A stretch of DNA of 23,054 bases from a virus. The notes under the pieces were generated by a model. The model worked only from the letters and a program-made list of their open reading frames with translations, was not told the origin of the DNA and did not search any database. Shown piece after piece: positions 1 to 5,936 of this stretch. The first letter of the stretch is position 1; every line of letters starts with the position of its first letter. The position numbers were made by a program, and so were the translations under genes. Where the stretch lies: the IMG/VR virus record IMGVR_UViG_3300045921_000602, positions 1-23,054 of that record; one strand, given 5' to 3'.

Positions 1-17
1 TCATTCCATTCTCTCCT
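1..17 (-). promoter_or_regulatory. RBS and start codon of a leftward gene leaving the window
   Basis: On the minus strand an AGGAG (17 to 13) is followed after 8 nt by ATG (4 to 2), so a leftward gene almost certainly begins here and lies outside the window. An alternative ATG at 9 to 7 meets a TGA after one codon, so it is not the start. The spacing is ideal and the direction matches the small gene at 105-308, suggesting a shared leftward transcript. Nothing can be said of the product. Confidence 0.6.
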
Positions 18-43
18 TTTTCTTTTTCCCGCGGCCTCGTCAG

Positions 44-95
44 CGCCCGATACGGGATACGGGCGGAGCCAGGGGAAGGGGTTCACCCTCCCCCC
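44..95. repeat. Two GC-rich inverted repeats between the leftward genes
   Basis: CGCCCG (44-49) pairs with CGGGCG (60-65) around a 10-nt loop. GGGGAAGGG (72-80) pairs with CCCTCCCCC (86-94) around GTTCA, with one mismatch. Read leftward, neither is followed by a U-run, so they are not classical terminators. They could stabilise or separate the two leftward genes. The pairing is seen; the role is inference. Confidence 0.4.
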
Positions 96-104
96 AGCTT
101 TCGG

Positions 105-308
105 CTATTCGTCCTGCTGGCTAGCGAGCAGCTCGCGCTCCGCCAGCGCGAGCTGCTGGCTAGCGATCTCCAGCCAGAACGCTGCGTGCTTGGTCGCACG
201 CAGATCGCCGTCCTCGCGCGCGCTTTCGTACCGCGCGCGCGCGCTTTCGTACCGCTCGCGCGCGAGGGAAAGCGCGACTTCCCTCGATGACGAAACTAAG
301 TAGTTCAT
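105..308 (-). CDS. Small charged helical protein with 7-residue repeats, unknown function
   Basis: A 67-aa protein begins MNYLVSSSRE. I chose the ATG at 308 because a purine-rich GGGAGAGG lies just upstream; a longer reading from 398 would start inside the promoter. The sequence is Ala/Arg/Glu-rich and predicted wholly helical. It has a tandem 7-residue duplication RYESARA/RYESARE, matched in DNA by a 21-bp repeat (two CTTTCGTACCGC copies at 223-234 and 244-255). No membrane segment or known domain is visible. It is the first gene of a leftward unit driven by the promoter at 340-368, with another leftward start at position 4. GC-rich repeats can create spurious open frames, but the RBS and promoter argue that this one is real. 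Confidence 0.55.
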   Translation of the reverse strand: MNYLVSSSREVALSLARERYESARARYESAREDGDLRATKHAAFWLEIASQQLALAERELLASQQDE

Positions 309-339
309 GTCCTCTCCCTTTCCTCTCTTGTATAAAGAC

Positions 340-368
340 AGTATATAACACTTTTCAATGCCAGTAAA
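340..368 (-). promoter_or_regulatory. Candidate sigma70-type promoter for the leftward unit
   Basis: Read on the minus strand, -35 TTTACT (368-363) and -10 TATACT (345-340) are separated by 17 nt. Transcription would start near 333 and give a leader of about 25 nt to the ATG at 308. An alternative reading uses TTGAAA, 17 nt before TTATAC, in the same stretch. Confidence 0.5.
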
Positions 369-384
369 TAGTACTTTAGTACTA
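369..384. promoter_or_regulatory. Perfect 7-bp dyad next to the leftward promoter, candidate operator
   Basis: TAGTACT (369-375), TT, AGTACTA (378-384) is a perfect inverted repeat. It abuts the leftward -35 on its upstream side, where an activator or repressor would bind. The helix-turn-helix proteins encoded at 1299 and 1550 are possible ligands; that link is inference. Confidence 0.45.
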
Positions 385-390
385 TCCCAC

Positions 391-466
391 GCTCGCACTC
401 ACGCCTGCCCGCCTGCCTGCTCGCTCGCTCGCACTCACGCCTGCCCGCCTGCCTGCCTGCTCGCTC
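391..466. repeat. Tandem duplication of a 36-bp C-rich unit
   Basis: The unit starting GCTCGCACTCACGCCTGCCC occurs at 391-426 and again at 427-466. The second copy has an extra CCTG, giving internal 4-bp CCTG and CTCG steps. The top strand is nearly free of A. No coding role is visible; short-period slippage explains the structure. Confidence 0.75.
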
Positions 467-502
467 GCTTGCCCGCCCGACTGTGCCTGCCTTCGCCTGC
501 GC

Positions 503-539
503 GATGGCGAGATGGCGAGATGGCGAGATGGCGAGATGG
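503..539. repeat. 8-bp tandem repeat GATGGCGA, 4.5 copies
   Basis: Exact copies lie at 503-510, 511-518, 519-526 and 527-534, with a partial fifth at 535-539. A G-rich stretch follows, with a run of nine or so G near 566-575. The period is not a multiple of three, so it is not a protein repeat. It could be an iteron array or a slippage-prone microsatellite. Confidence 0.8.
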
Positions 540-607
540 TGGGGTGGGGTTGACCCCGACCACCAGGGGGGGGGAGCGCAGTCAGTCGGTCCGCATATTT
601 TGAGAAC

Positions 608-622
608 GTCAAAGTTTTTGAC
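608..622. promoter_or_regulatory. Dyad GTCAAA-N3-TTTGAC, candidate operator 1
   Basis: A perfect 6-bp inverted repeat with a GTT spacer. It shares the half-site GTCAA/TTGAC with a second dyad 56 bp to the right, which suggests a two-operator control region for the rightward promoter. Confidence 0.4.
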
Positions 623-663
623 CGGAAATACACTTCTCACAACGTTTATGTCGCTCCAAAAAT

Positions 664-679
664 GTCAAGTTATCTTGAC
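664..679. promoter_or_regulatory. Dyad GTCAAG-N4-CTTGAC overlapping the -35, candidate operator 2
   Basis: A perfect 6-bp inverted repeat with a TTAT spacer. Its right arm contains most of the TTGACG -35 hexamer at 675-680, so a bound protein would block RNA polymerase. The spacer is one base longer than in the dyad at 608. Confidence 0.45.
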
Positions 680-704
680 GACGCAGCTTAATTCGGCATA
701 CAAT
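675..704 (+). promoter_or_regulatory. Strong candidate sigma70-type rightward promoter
   Basis: -35 TTGACG (675-680) and -10 TACAAT (699-704), each five of six consensus bases, are 18 nt apart. Transcription would start near 711. This is the best promoter match in the window and should drive the 833-2859 operon. It overlaps the dyad at 664-679. Confidence 0.65.
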
Positions 705-705
705 A

Positions 706-731
706 GGTTACGGCTGGACAAAGCCGAGACC
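706..731 (+). other. Leader hairpin at the predicted transcript 5' end
   Basis: CGGCT (711-715) pairs with AGCCG (722-726) around a 6-nt loop. GGT (706-708) and ACC (729-731) extend the stem past two internal positions. It would form at or next to the 5' end of the rightward transcript, where it could protect the RNA. No U-run follows, so it is not a terminator. Confidence 0.35.
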
Positions 732-750
732 ACATTATCACCCGCCGATA

Positions 751-790
751 TGTGGGATAATGTGGGATAATGTGGGATAATGTGGGATTG
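751..790. repeat. Iteron array, four copies of TGTGGGATAA
   Basis: Three exact 10-bp copies lie at 751-780, and a fourth (TGTGGGATTG) at 781-790. An inverted partial copy, CCACATTATC, lies at 730-739 and is perfectly complementary to GATAATGTGG at 756-765. The period is close to one helical turn. On the minus strand each copy reads TTATCCCACA, a DnaA box (TTATCCACA) with one extra C. Each copy also contains an ATG, and the earlier ones read a six-codon frame that ends in TAATG overlap with the next. Confidence 0.85.
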
Positions 791-832
791 AAGCGCACGT
801 ACGGCGAGCCAGCCAGCGGAAGGTATAGGGGT

Positions 833-1270
833 ATGAAAAAGAACGCAAACGAGCCGCGGTCATCGAACACGGCACAACCGCCAGCGAAGTCGTGGGCGGT
901 TCTTGAGCAGGAAGTCATCGGCTGGCTAATGTCGGCGGGCGCGCGCCTCCAGACGATTGATGGGGGCAAACGGATTTGGCTTGTGAAATGGATTATTTCG
1001 CGGGCGCTGGAGGGATGGAAGCCGATAATTGCGATAGAGGTTTTCTACCAGCGTGGCGGAGGGGGGACGGCGGTGGTCAGCGCGGAGATCGACGGCTTGG
1101 TAGAGGAATACAAAAACGAATACAGGCGGGTGGGCGAGATAAGAGAGGAGACAGCGCTGCCGCGCCTGATTGCATATCTTCGCAAACACGTTTGGGCGGG
1201 AGAGCATTTTGAGACGCTGGCGGGTTTGGAAGACGGTCAGCCCGATGCGGGCGTTAGTGGACACGCATGA
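833..1270 (+). CDS. Unknown protein, first gene of the rightward operon
   Basis: A 145-aa protein begins MKKNANEPRS. I chose the ATG at 833 because a GGAAGG and an AGGGG lie upstream; an in-frame ATG at 770 is inside the iteron array and has no good RBS. The N-terminal 20 residues are polar and likely disordered. Residues 20-75 are mixed hydrophobic (EQEVIGWLMSAGARL, IWLVKWIISRALEGWKP) and the rest is mainly helical. I recognise no domain or catalytic motif. Its position just after the control region and its overlap with the next gene suggest a regulatory or DNA-processing role, possibly with the two helix-turn-helix proteins downstream. It is also one of several candidates for the missing small terminase. 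Confidence 0.7.
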   Translation: MKKNANEPRSSNTAQPPAKSWAVLEQEVIGWLMSAGARLQTIDGGKRIWLVKWIISRALEGWKPIIAIEVFYQRGGGGTAVVSAEIDGLVEEYKNEYRRVGEIREETALPRLIAYLRKHVWAGEHFETLAGLEDGQPDAGVSGHA

Positions 1271-1298
1271 AGTTACGGTCGAAAGGCAGGGGGTAATG

Positions 1299-1562
1299 AT
1301 GCGGATTACTGATCCGGGCGCTATTCATTTGGTGCTGCGTCGTCTGGAGGTTGCGTTTGTGACGCACCATGCCATTCACAAATGGCTGGCGGGCGGTCTG
1401 AAGTCAGCGCCGGCGTGCATTTTACGTTATTGTGAGGCGTACAATGAGACGCCAGAAGCATGGCGGAGGCGATACGAGGGGGCGGGCGCTGAGAAGCAGC
1501 TTGACATGCTGCTTGAGGTTGAGCAGAGCGAACTTGTGGAGCGCGGGTTGTGGCGGGCATAA
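1299..1562 (+). CDS. Small helix-turn-helix DNA-binding protein
   Basis: The 87-aa protein starts at the second of two adjacent ATG codons (1296 and 1299), which places AGGGGG five bases upstream. An in-frame ATG at 1245 would overlap the previous gene. Residues 6-50 look like an XRE/Cro-type helix-turn-helix: GAIHLVLRRL, then THHAIHKWLAGG as turn and recognition helix, then the AYNETPEAW loop seen in this family. Residues 60-85 form an acidic helix that could support oligomerisation. It overlaps the next gene by 13 bases, implying translational coupling. It could be a Cro-like repressor acting on the dyads upstream, or a small terminase subunit, since those also carry an N-terminal helix-turn-helix and lie before the large subunit. 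Confidence 0.65.
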   Translation: MRITDPGAIHLVLRRLEVAFVTHHAIHKWLAGGLKSAPACILRYCEAYNETPEAWRRRYEGAGAEKQLDMLLEVEQSELVERGLWRA

Positions 1563-2224
1563 AGTTCGATCCGATTGTTGTATCTCTGATGCGAGAGGAT
1601 GAGCTGCCACACGAGGAGCGGGTCATCCACGTCGAAATTCCGAAGCCGCGCGGTCGGTATCCTGAGACGTTCGAGGATGAATACGACAATTTAGAGGCGG
1701 ATACATCTGCTAAGCCGAGCATTCCGAAGCGGAAGCGGGGTCGTCCGAAGGCGAAAAAGCTCAGTGGTGGTATGCGACCGCCATACAAATACCCGAAGGA
1801 AGTTCGCAAGCCGAAGTTCATCCCGCGCAGTCTGCCGCGTCCGGCGGTCGAGGTGCTGGGTCAGCGCGACAGCAGCCAGCTATATGCGGATATGGTATTG
1901 CGTCTGCGGCAGGCACGGCAGCGGGCGATGATTTCGCAGGAAGATATCGCGAGGGCGATCGGCGTATCGAGGGCGAGTGTGGCGGCGTGGGAGGCGGGGG
2001 CGACGCAGATTTCATCTTTTCGTCTGATACAGATGTTGAAGGTCTACAACGCCGATCCGGCGTGGGTAGTATTTGGCGTAGACAGCACGCTGAAGATGAT
2101 AGAATTCCTGGTTGAGCGCGGCATCATTCGCATTGCCCAGGAGAAGGGCGCGGCGGTGGATGACACGCTGTCTGTGGATGCATCACAACTGCCCACAGCG
2201 CCGGGTCGTGTTCGCGCAGAATAA
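1550..2224 (+). CDS. XRE-family DNA-binding protein with an AT-hook
   Basis: The 224-aa protein starts at GTG 1550, 8 nt after GGAG, inside the end of the previous gene. Residues 1-100 are charged, proline-rich and probably flexible. They include RKRGRPKAK (61-69), whose R-G-R-P core matches the AT-hook that binds the minor groove of AT-rich DNA. Residues 115-176 form an XRE helix-turn-helix (LRLRQARQRAMISQEDIARA, GVSRASVAAWEAG), followed by the PAWVVFG loop typical of phage repressors. Residues 180-224 are helical, then disordered. No LexA-type peptidase (Ser-Lys pair) is visible, so RecA-stimulated self-cleavage is unlikely. It probably regulates the divergent control region. A role in DNA packaging is an alternative. 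Confidence 0.75.
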   Translation: MAGIKFDPIVVSLMREDELPHEERVIHVEIPKPRGRYPETFEDEYDNLEADTSAKPSIPKRKRGRPKAKKLSGGMRPPYKYPKEVRKPKFIPRSLPRPAVEVLGQRDSSQLYADMVLRLRQARQRAMISQEDIARAIGVSRASVAAWEAGATQISSFRLIQMLKVYNADPAWVVFGVDSTLKMIEFLVERGIIRIAQEKGAAVDDTLSVDASQLPTAPGRVRAE

Positions 2225-2259
2225 GCGGCGGCGGGTAAAAGAGGTCGAGGACGAAGGCG

Positions 2260-2859
2260 ATGCAATATCGTGGGCAAATGGGGGAGCAGGATTCGGGGCG
2301 GGCGGACGAGTTCCAGGAGGTTGAGCGAACGGACAACCGCATTTACTTTTACTGCGATGTGTCCGCTGCGTCAGCGATGGAGCTGCTGAAGGCGTTGAGG
2401 GCGGCAGATCAGGAGATGACGGCGGCGGAGAACAGGTATGGTGTTCGCCATCGTAGCCTGCCGATTTACCTGCATGTGATGAGCGACGGTGGCGAGGCGT
2501 TTTCTGGGTTAATGCTTGCGGATCGGCTGGCAAATTATCCGCGTCGGCTGGTCGGATCCATCGATGGATACGCGGCGTCGGCGGCGACGCTGATTGCGCT
2601 GGCATGTCACCACCGGGTCATGAATTCGCTGGGGATGATTCTGGTACATCAAGGGACGACGTGGATCGGGGGAACACACCAGCAGTTGGCGGATCACAAG
2701 CGGATGTCGGATAATATGCTTGAGGGTCTGATCACATTTTATTTGCGGGCGGCGCGTGGTCGTTTGGCTCGGCGGGAGGTAGAAGCGCTGCTGGTTCGTG
2801 AGAGTTGGCTCACGGCGTCGGAAGCGCGGGAGATGGGGTTTATCGACGAGATACGCTAG
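2260..2859 (+). CDS. ClpP-like serine protease
   Basis: A 199-aa protein of the ClpP/crotonase fold. The oxyanion region is HVMSDGGEAFSG (72-83). The nucleophile is Ser107 in GYAASAA, and the base is His130 in MILVHQG. The helix ending TASEAREMGFIDEI is the usual ClpP C-terminal element. The third catalytic residue is not obvious: Glu181 (RESW) sits near where the ClpP Asp is expected. Phage ClpP homologues usually act in prohead maturation and lie beside the portal or capsid. This one is upstream of the terminase, behind a terminator, and the phage has a second protease fused to its capsid, so its target may differ. The start at 2260 has GAAGG only 3 nt upstream; an in-frame ATG at 2278 is an alternative. 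It is the last gene before the terminator. Confidence 0.85.
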   Translation: MQYRGQMGEQDSGRADEFQEVERTDNRIYFYCDVSAASAMELLKALRAADQEMTAAENRYGVRHRSLPIYLHVMSDGGEAFSGLMLADRLANYPRRLVGSIDGYAASAATLIALACHHRVMNSLGMILVHQGTTWIGGTHQQLADHKRMSDNMLEGLITFYLRAARGRLARREVEALLVRESWLTASEAREMGFIDEIR

Positions 2860-2860
2860 G

Positions 2861-2889
2861 ATTCGCCGGGCACGTCGCCGTTGGCGAAT
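2861..2889 (+). other. Perfect 7-bp hairpin after the ClpP gene
   Basis: ATTCGCC (2861-2867) pairs with GGCGAAT (2883-2889) around a 15-nt loop, starting two bases after the stop codon. No U-run follows. It may protect the 3' end of the transcript together with the terminator immediately downstream. Confidence 0.4.
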
Positions 2890-2900
2890 ATTGATAGCAC

Positions 2901-2934
2901 TCCCTCCGACACCAACTATCGGGGGGAATTTTTT
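2901..2934 (+). terminator. Intrinsic terminator between the ClpP and terminase operons
   Basis: TCCCTCCGA (2901-2909) pairs with TCGGGGGGA (2919-2927): nine base pairs including one G-U, with a 9-nt loop. It is followed by A and six T (2929-2934). Stem, loop and U-tract all fit a Rho-independent terminator. It closes the 833-2859 operon. Confidence 0.8.
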
Positions 2935-2939
2935 ATAAT
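2934..2939 (+). promoter_or_regulatory. Perfect -10 hexamer of the likely late promoter
   Basis: TATAAT overlaps the last T of the terminator tract. No hexamer resembling TTGACA lies 16-18 nt upstream, because that space is the terminator stem and loop. An activator or phage-encoded factor may therefore be needed. A start near 2946 would leave a leader of about 27 nt to the terminase ATG at 2973, which itself lacks a strong Shine-Dalgarno. This is the only obvious promoter for the long late operon. Confidence 0.45.
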
Positions 2940-2972
2940 GAGGTTAGAACTGAACAGATAGTATGGTCACCT

Positions 2973-4205
2973 ATGCCGCACATTCAAAATAACACCATTG
3001 ATTTCAAACTCAGGAAGCTGCATCCGGCGCAGGAACGGGTGGCGAAGTCGTCTGCCAAGCACAAGCGGGTGCGGGCTGGACGGCGGTTCGGGAAGTCCTT
3101 ATACTGCGCGTCGGATGCGGTGCTGACCGCTCTCCAGATGCGCTATCCGGTGTGGTGGGTGGCGCCGACGTACAACAACACGCTGGCGGCGTGGAAGGAA
3201 CTGACCGATTTGGCGCGCCAATTTGGAAAGTTTGCCAGGATCTTCAAGTCAGAAAACCTGATCGAGCTGCCGGGTGGTGGGTCAGTGCGTGTGGTGTCTG
3301 GCGCGGAGCCCGACAATGTGCGCGGCAGTGGCATTGGCAAGCTGATCCTTGATGAGGCGGCATACGTTGAAAGTCGTCTGTACAAGGAAGTCCTGCTGCC
3401 GATGCTGGCGGACATGGACGGCGACACGACGATGATCTCGACGCCGAGGGGATACAATTGGTATTACGACGAATATATGCTCGGCGAGGGCAGCAGACTT
3501 CCGGGTTACGAATCGTTCCATTTCACGTCATATGACAATCCCACTCTGAAAAGGGAGTTTCTGGACGGTCTTGCCAACCAGATGACCGCGCGCGCCTATC
3601 AGCAGGAGATCATGGCGGAATTCGTTGCGGACGCGCTGTCGGTATTCCGTGGCGTGCAGGACTGCATTCATTACAATACATATGCAGAACCGATTGCGGG
3701 ACATACGTATGTGATGGGTGTGGACTGGGGACGCAAGAATGACTATACCGCGATCTCCGTATGGGATGTGGACGAGCGCATGGAAGTCGATCTGGATCGC
3801 TTTACCGACATTTCGTTCGGCATCCAGTTCGGTCGATTGCAGGCGCTGGCGGCGAAGTGGGGGGTCAGCGCGATCAATGTCGAAGAAAATGCGATGGGGT
3901 TTGGCAATATCGAGGAGCTTCATAAGCGCGGTTTGCCCGTAACCGCCACGCATATGACCCAACCGAGCAAAAAACGACTGGTGGAATTGTTTGCGCTGGC
4001 GATAGAACAGGGCACGGTTGCGCTGCTGGATCACAAGGAAGCCAATGACGAACTGGTCATGTTTGAAGAAGAAGTTACCCAAAACGGCGTAGTACGTTAT
4101 CACGCGCCGCAAGGACGACACGACGATACGGTCATCGCCCGCATGCTAGCCTACGATCTGATCGGATCGGACATTGCCGAACCGTCTTTCTTGTCATTTC
4201 TTTAG
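2973..4205 (+). CDS. terL: Terminase large subunit
   Basis: The 410-aa packaging motor joins an ATPase that drives DNA into the prohead to a nuclease that cuts the concatemer. The Walker A loop is AGRRFGKS (35-42), the Walker B is LILDEA (124-129) and the coupling motif is STPRG (156-160). The C-terminal RNase H-like nuclease has Asp251 (MGVDWG), Glu304 (INVEEN) and Asp384/Asp385 (RHDD). All required residues are present, so the protein should be active; it is at the short end for the family. The RBS is weak, and an ATG at 2963 is out of frame. The portal gene follows after 9 nt. No small terminase is recognisable beside it. Confidence 0.95.
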   Translation: MPHIQNNTIDFKLRKLHPAQERVAKSSAKHKRVRAGRRFGKSLYCASDAVLTALQMRYPVWWVAPTYNNTLAAWKELTDLARQFGKFARIFKSENLIELPGGGSVRVVSGAEPDNVRGSGIGKLILDEAAYVESRLYKEVLLPMLADMDGDTTMISTPRGYNWYYDEYMLGEGSRLPGYESFHFTSYDNPTLKREFLDGLANQMTARAYQQEIMAEFVADALSVFRGVQDCIHYNTYAEPIAGHTYVMGVDWGRKNDYTAISVWDVDERMEVDLDRFTDISFGIQFGRLQALAAKWGVSAINVEENAMGFGNIEELHKRGLPVTATHMTQPSKKRLVELFALAIEQGTVALLDHKEANDELVMFEEEVTQNGVVRYHAPQGRHDDTVIARMLAYDLIGSDIAEPSFLSFL

Positions 4206-4214
4206 GGGTGAACA

Positions 4215-5936
4215 ATGTTAGAACGTTTGTTCCCGCGCCGTCAGCCCGTGGTTTCGGAAGGCGCTGCTGCCGATGTGCCGTTGGGATTTTATGTGCGCGG
4301 AAACAGCGTCGTCCCGATCACTTCGAAGGGCATTCAGGGTGGGATGGGCGGTGGTCGGAAATCGGTCACCGGTCTGTATGGGATTAGCCAGCAGGCTGCC
4401 ATCCGGACGCGCAAGGAACTGTTGGCTTCGGATGGCGAGCTTGCGCTTGCTTATGCCAGCAATGTTATTGCGCATCGCTGTGTCGATCTGCGATCACAGA
4501 AGGTCGCCGAGATGCCGCGCCGACTGGTCAATAAGCGCACTGGAGAGGTGGTCAAGGATCATCCTTTTCTGGATGCGGTGCGTCTGAGCAACAAGGTGCA
4601 TCGCAAGTCTATTTTTTATTTGTGGCAGAACGCCAAGTGCATTCATGGGGAAACCTATTTCCTGAAGACGACCGATACTTTTGGTCGCCCCTTAATGATG
4701 CAGTGGTTAAATCCCACTGCGACGGAACCGTTTGTTTTCGGTGGACGTATTCTGTATTTTGAATACTATGACGATGCTATCGGCGCGCAGGGCACACAAA
4801 TTCCGACCTGGCAGGTAATGTACGACTACTACCACAACCCGTCGGATGATCTGCGCGGGCTGTCCCCTATGCAGGTGGCGCTGGAGCCGATTAACGTCAT
4901 GAACAGCATCCAGGCTTATCAACTGTCGTTTTTTCAGAACGACGCCACGCCGGGCGGTCTGATCGGGGCAAAACAAGGCACAATTTTGCAAAAGAGCGAT
5001 CAGGATCGCCTGTTAAAGTGGTGGCAGGAACAGCTTCAGGGAGTGCGTAAGCGTTTCAAGCCTGTTTTCTTGCCGTTTCCCCTGGAGTGGCAGAACGTAC
5101 AGCAGCCGCCTTCGCCGGAGCATACGGATATTGAGCGGGCGCAGATTCGTAAGATATGCGATGTTTTTGGCGTGCCCGTGCCGTTGGTCGATTACGATCA
5201 GGCGCGCTACCAGTTTTCTGGCGAACACCCAAAGATGCTGTATGAGAACACGATCATCCCTGACTGCGAAGTGATCGCCGAGCATGTCAACAATGAACTG
5301 CTGCCATTTTTTGACGACAGCGATACGGTGCGCTTCGAGTTTGAATACGACAAGGTACGCGCGCTGATTGACGATCAGACCAAGCGCACGACGGCGATTA
5401 ACGCGCGGCAGATGGCGGGCAACATCACGCTGAACGAGGCGCGGCAGCGCTTCGGTGACGCGCCGATTGACGGCGGAGATGTCGTGTTTGTCCCGAAAGC
5501 GATTATGGCAGTCGATGTGGAGGATCTGCCCGATCTGGATCAGCTCGCAAGGCCGGAACCCATCGGCAATCGCGATCCGGAAAACCTGCCGATGGAAATC
5601 CTGCCCGAAAACAACGGCAGGACTGGAACTGGACAGCAGGATATGGCGCTGGCAGAGCTGAAGGCGTGGCGTCGGAAGTATAAGCAGAAAGGGTTGAAGG
5701 GCGCTCGTAATTTTCGCGAACAACATCTCCCGACCCGTGTCGCCGACAGTCTGCGGTCGATGCTGTTTGCGTTTCCGGATGACGCGCCAGCCGAGCAGGT
5801 AAACGGCGCATTCGAGACGGCGCAGCGGGAGCTTAGGGCTGTGCTGGACAGCGAACTGTTGGCAGGGCTGGCGGAGCGCATTCGGGAAGCCCGACTTGAA
5901 GATGTATTGGACATTCGCAATGCCCAGCCTGACTGA
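4215..5936 (+). CDS. HK97-family portal protein
   Basis: The 573-aa protein forms the dodecameric ring at the unique capsid vertex through which DNA passes and to which the terminase docks. Family signatures include DDLRGLSPMQ (211-220), FFQNDATPGGLI (239-250) and the helix-turn IRKICDVFGVPVPLV. The core resembles HK97/SPP1-like portals up to about residue 455. A further 120 residues follow: a linker rich in D, P and N, then a charged helical tail (ELKAWRRKYKQKGLKGAR) that often interacts with the minor head protein in such phages. AGGGGTG precedes the ATG. The last 17 bases overlap the next gene, implying coupled translation. Confidence 0.93.
   Translation: MLERLFPRRQPVVSEGAAADVPLGFYVRGNSVVPITSKGIQGGMGGGRKSVTGLYGISQQAAIRTRKELLASDGELALAYASNVIAHRCVDLRSQKVAEMPRRLVNKRTGEVVKDHPFLDAVRLSNKVHRKSIFYLWQNAKCIHGETYFLKTTDTFGRPLMMQWLNPTATEPFVFGGRILYFEYYDDAIGAQGTQIPTWQVMYDYYHNPSDDLRGLSPMQVALEPINVMNSIQAYQLSFFQNDATPGGLIGAKQGTILQKSDQDRLLKWWQEQLQGVRKRFKPVFLPFPLEWQNVQQPPSPEHTDIERAQIRKICDVFGVPVPLVDYDQARYQFSGEHPKMLYENTIIPDCEVIAEHVNNELLPFFDDSDTVRFEFEYDKVRALIDDQTKRTTAINARQMAGNITLNEARQRFGDAPIDGGDVVFVPKAIMAVDVEDLPDLDQLARPEPIGNRDPENLPMEILPENNGRTGTGQQDMALAELKAWRRKYKQKGLKGARNFREQHLPTRVADSLRSMLFAFPDDAPAEQVNGAFETAQRELRAVLDSELLAGLAERIREARLEDVLDIRNAQPD

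Larger units (their letters stand above)
309..832. other. 524-bp divergent intergenic region rich in repeats and dyads
   Basis: I see no convincing gene here. The region separates the leftward gene from the rightward operon. From left to right it has a leftward promoter with an adjacent dyad, a 36-bp tandem duplication, a 4.5-copy GATGGCGA array, a G-run, two TTGAC-type dyads, a rightward promoter with a leader hairpin, and a 10-bp iteron array. This density of sites suits a control region between divergent modules, and possibly an origin or packaging site. The sites are seen; the function is inferred. Confidence 0.6.

Noticed and set aside
391-539. CRISPR array from the repeated units
   Set aside because: Units are directly adjacent with no unique spacers, and no cas genes are present.
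358-640. Overlapping open frames on both strands in the repeat block (C/A-H-A-R-T-H-rich on plus, S/R/Q-rich on minus)
   Set aside because: They arise from tandem repeats in GC-rich DNA, have no RBS, and open in many frames at once.
751-790. Canonical DnaA boxes
   Set aside because: Each copy has one extra base relative to TTATCCACA, so the match is only suggestive.
770-832. Earlier start at ATG 770 for the first rightward gene
   Set aside because: It lies in the last iteron, lacks a good RBS, and would make the repeat coding; ATG 833 has purine-rich sequence upstream.
3528-4121. 197-aa antisense frame in the terminase gene
   Set aside because: It is fully inside a certain gene, without RBS or family resemblance.
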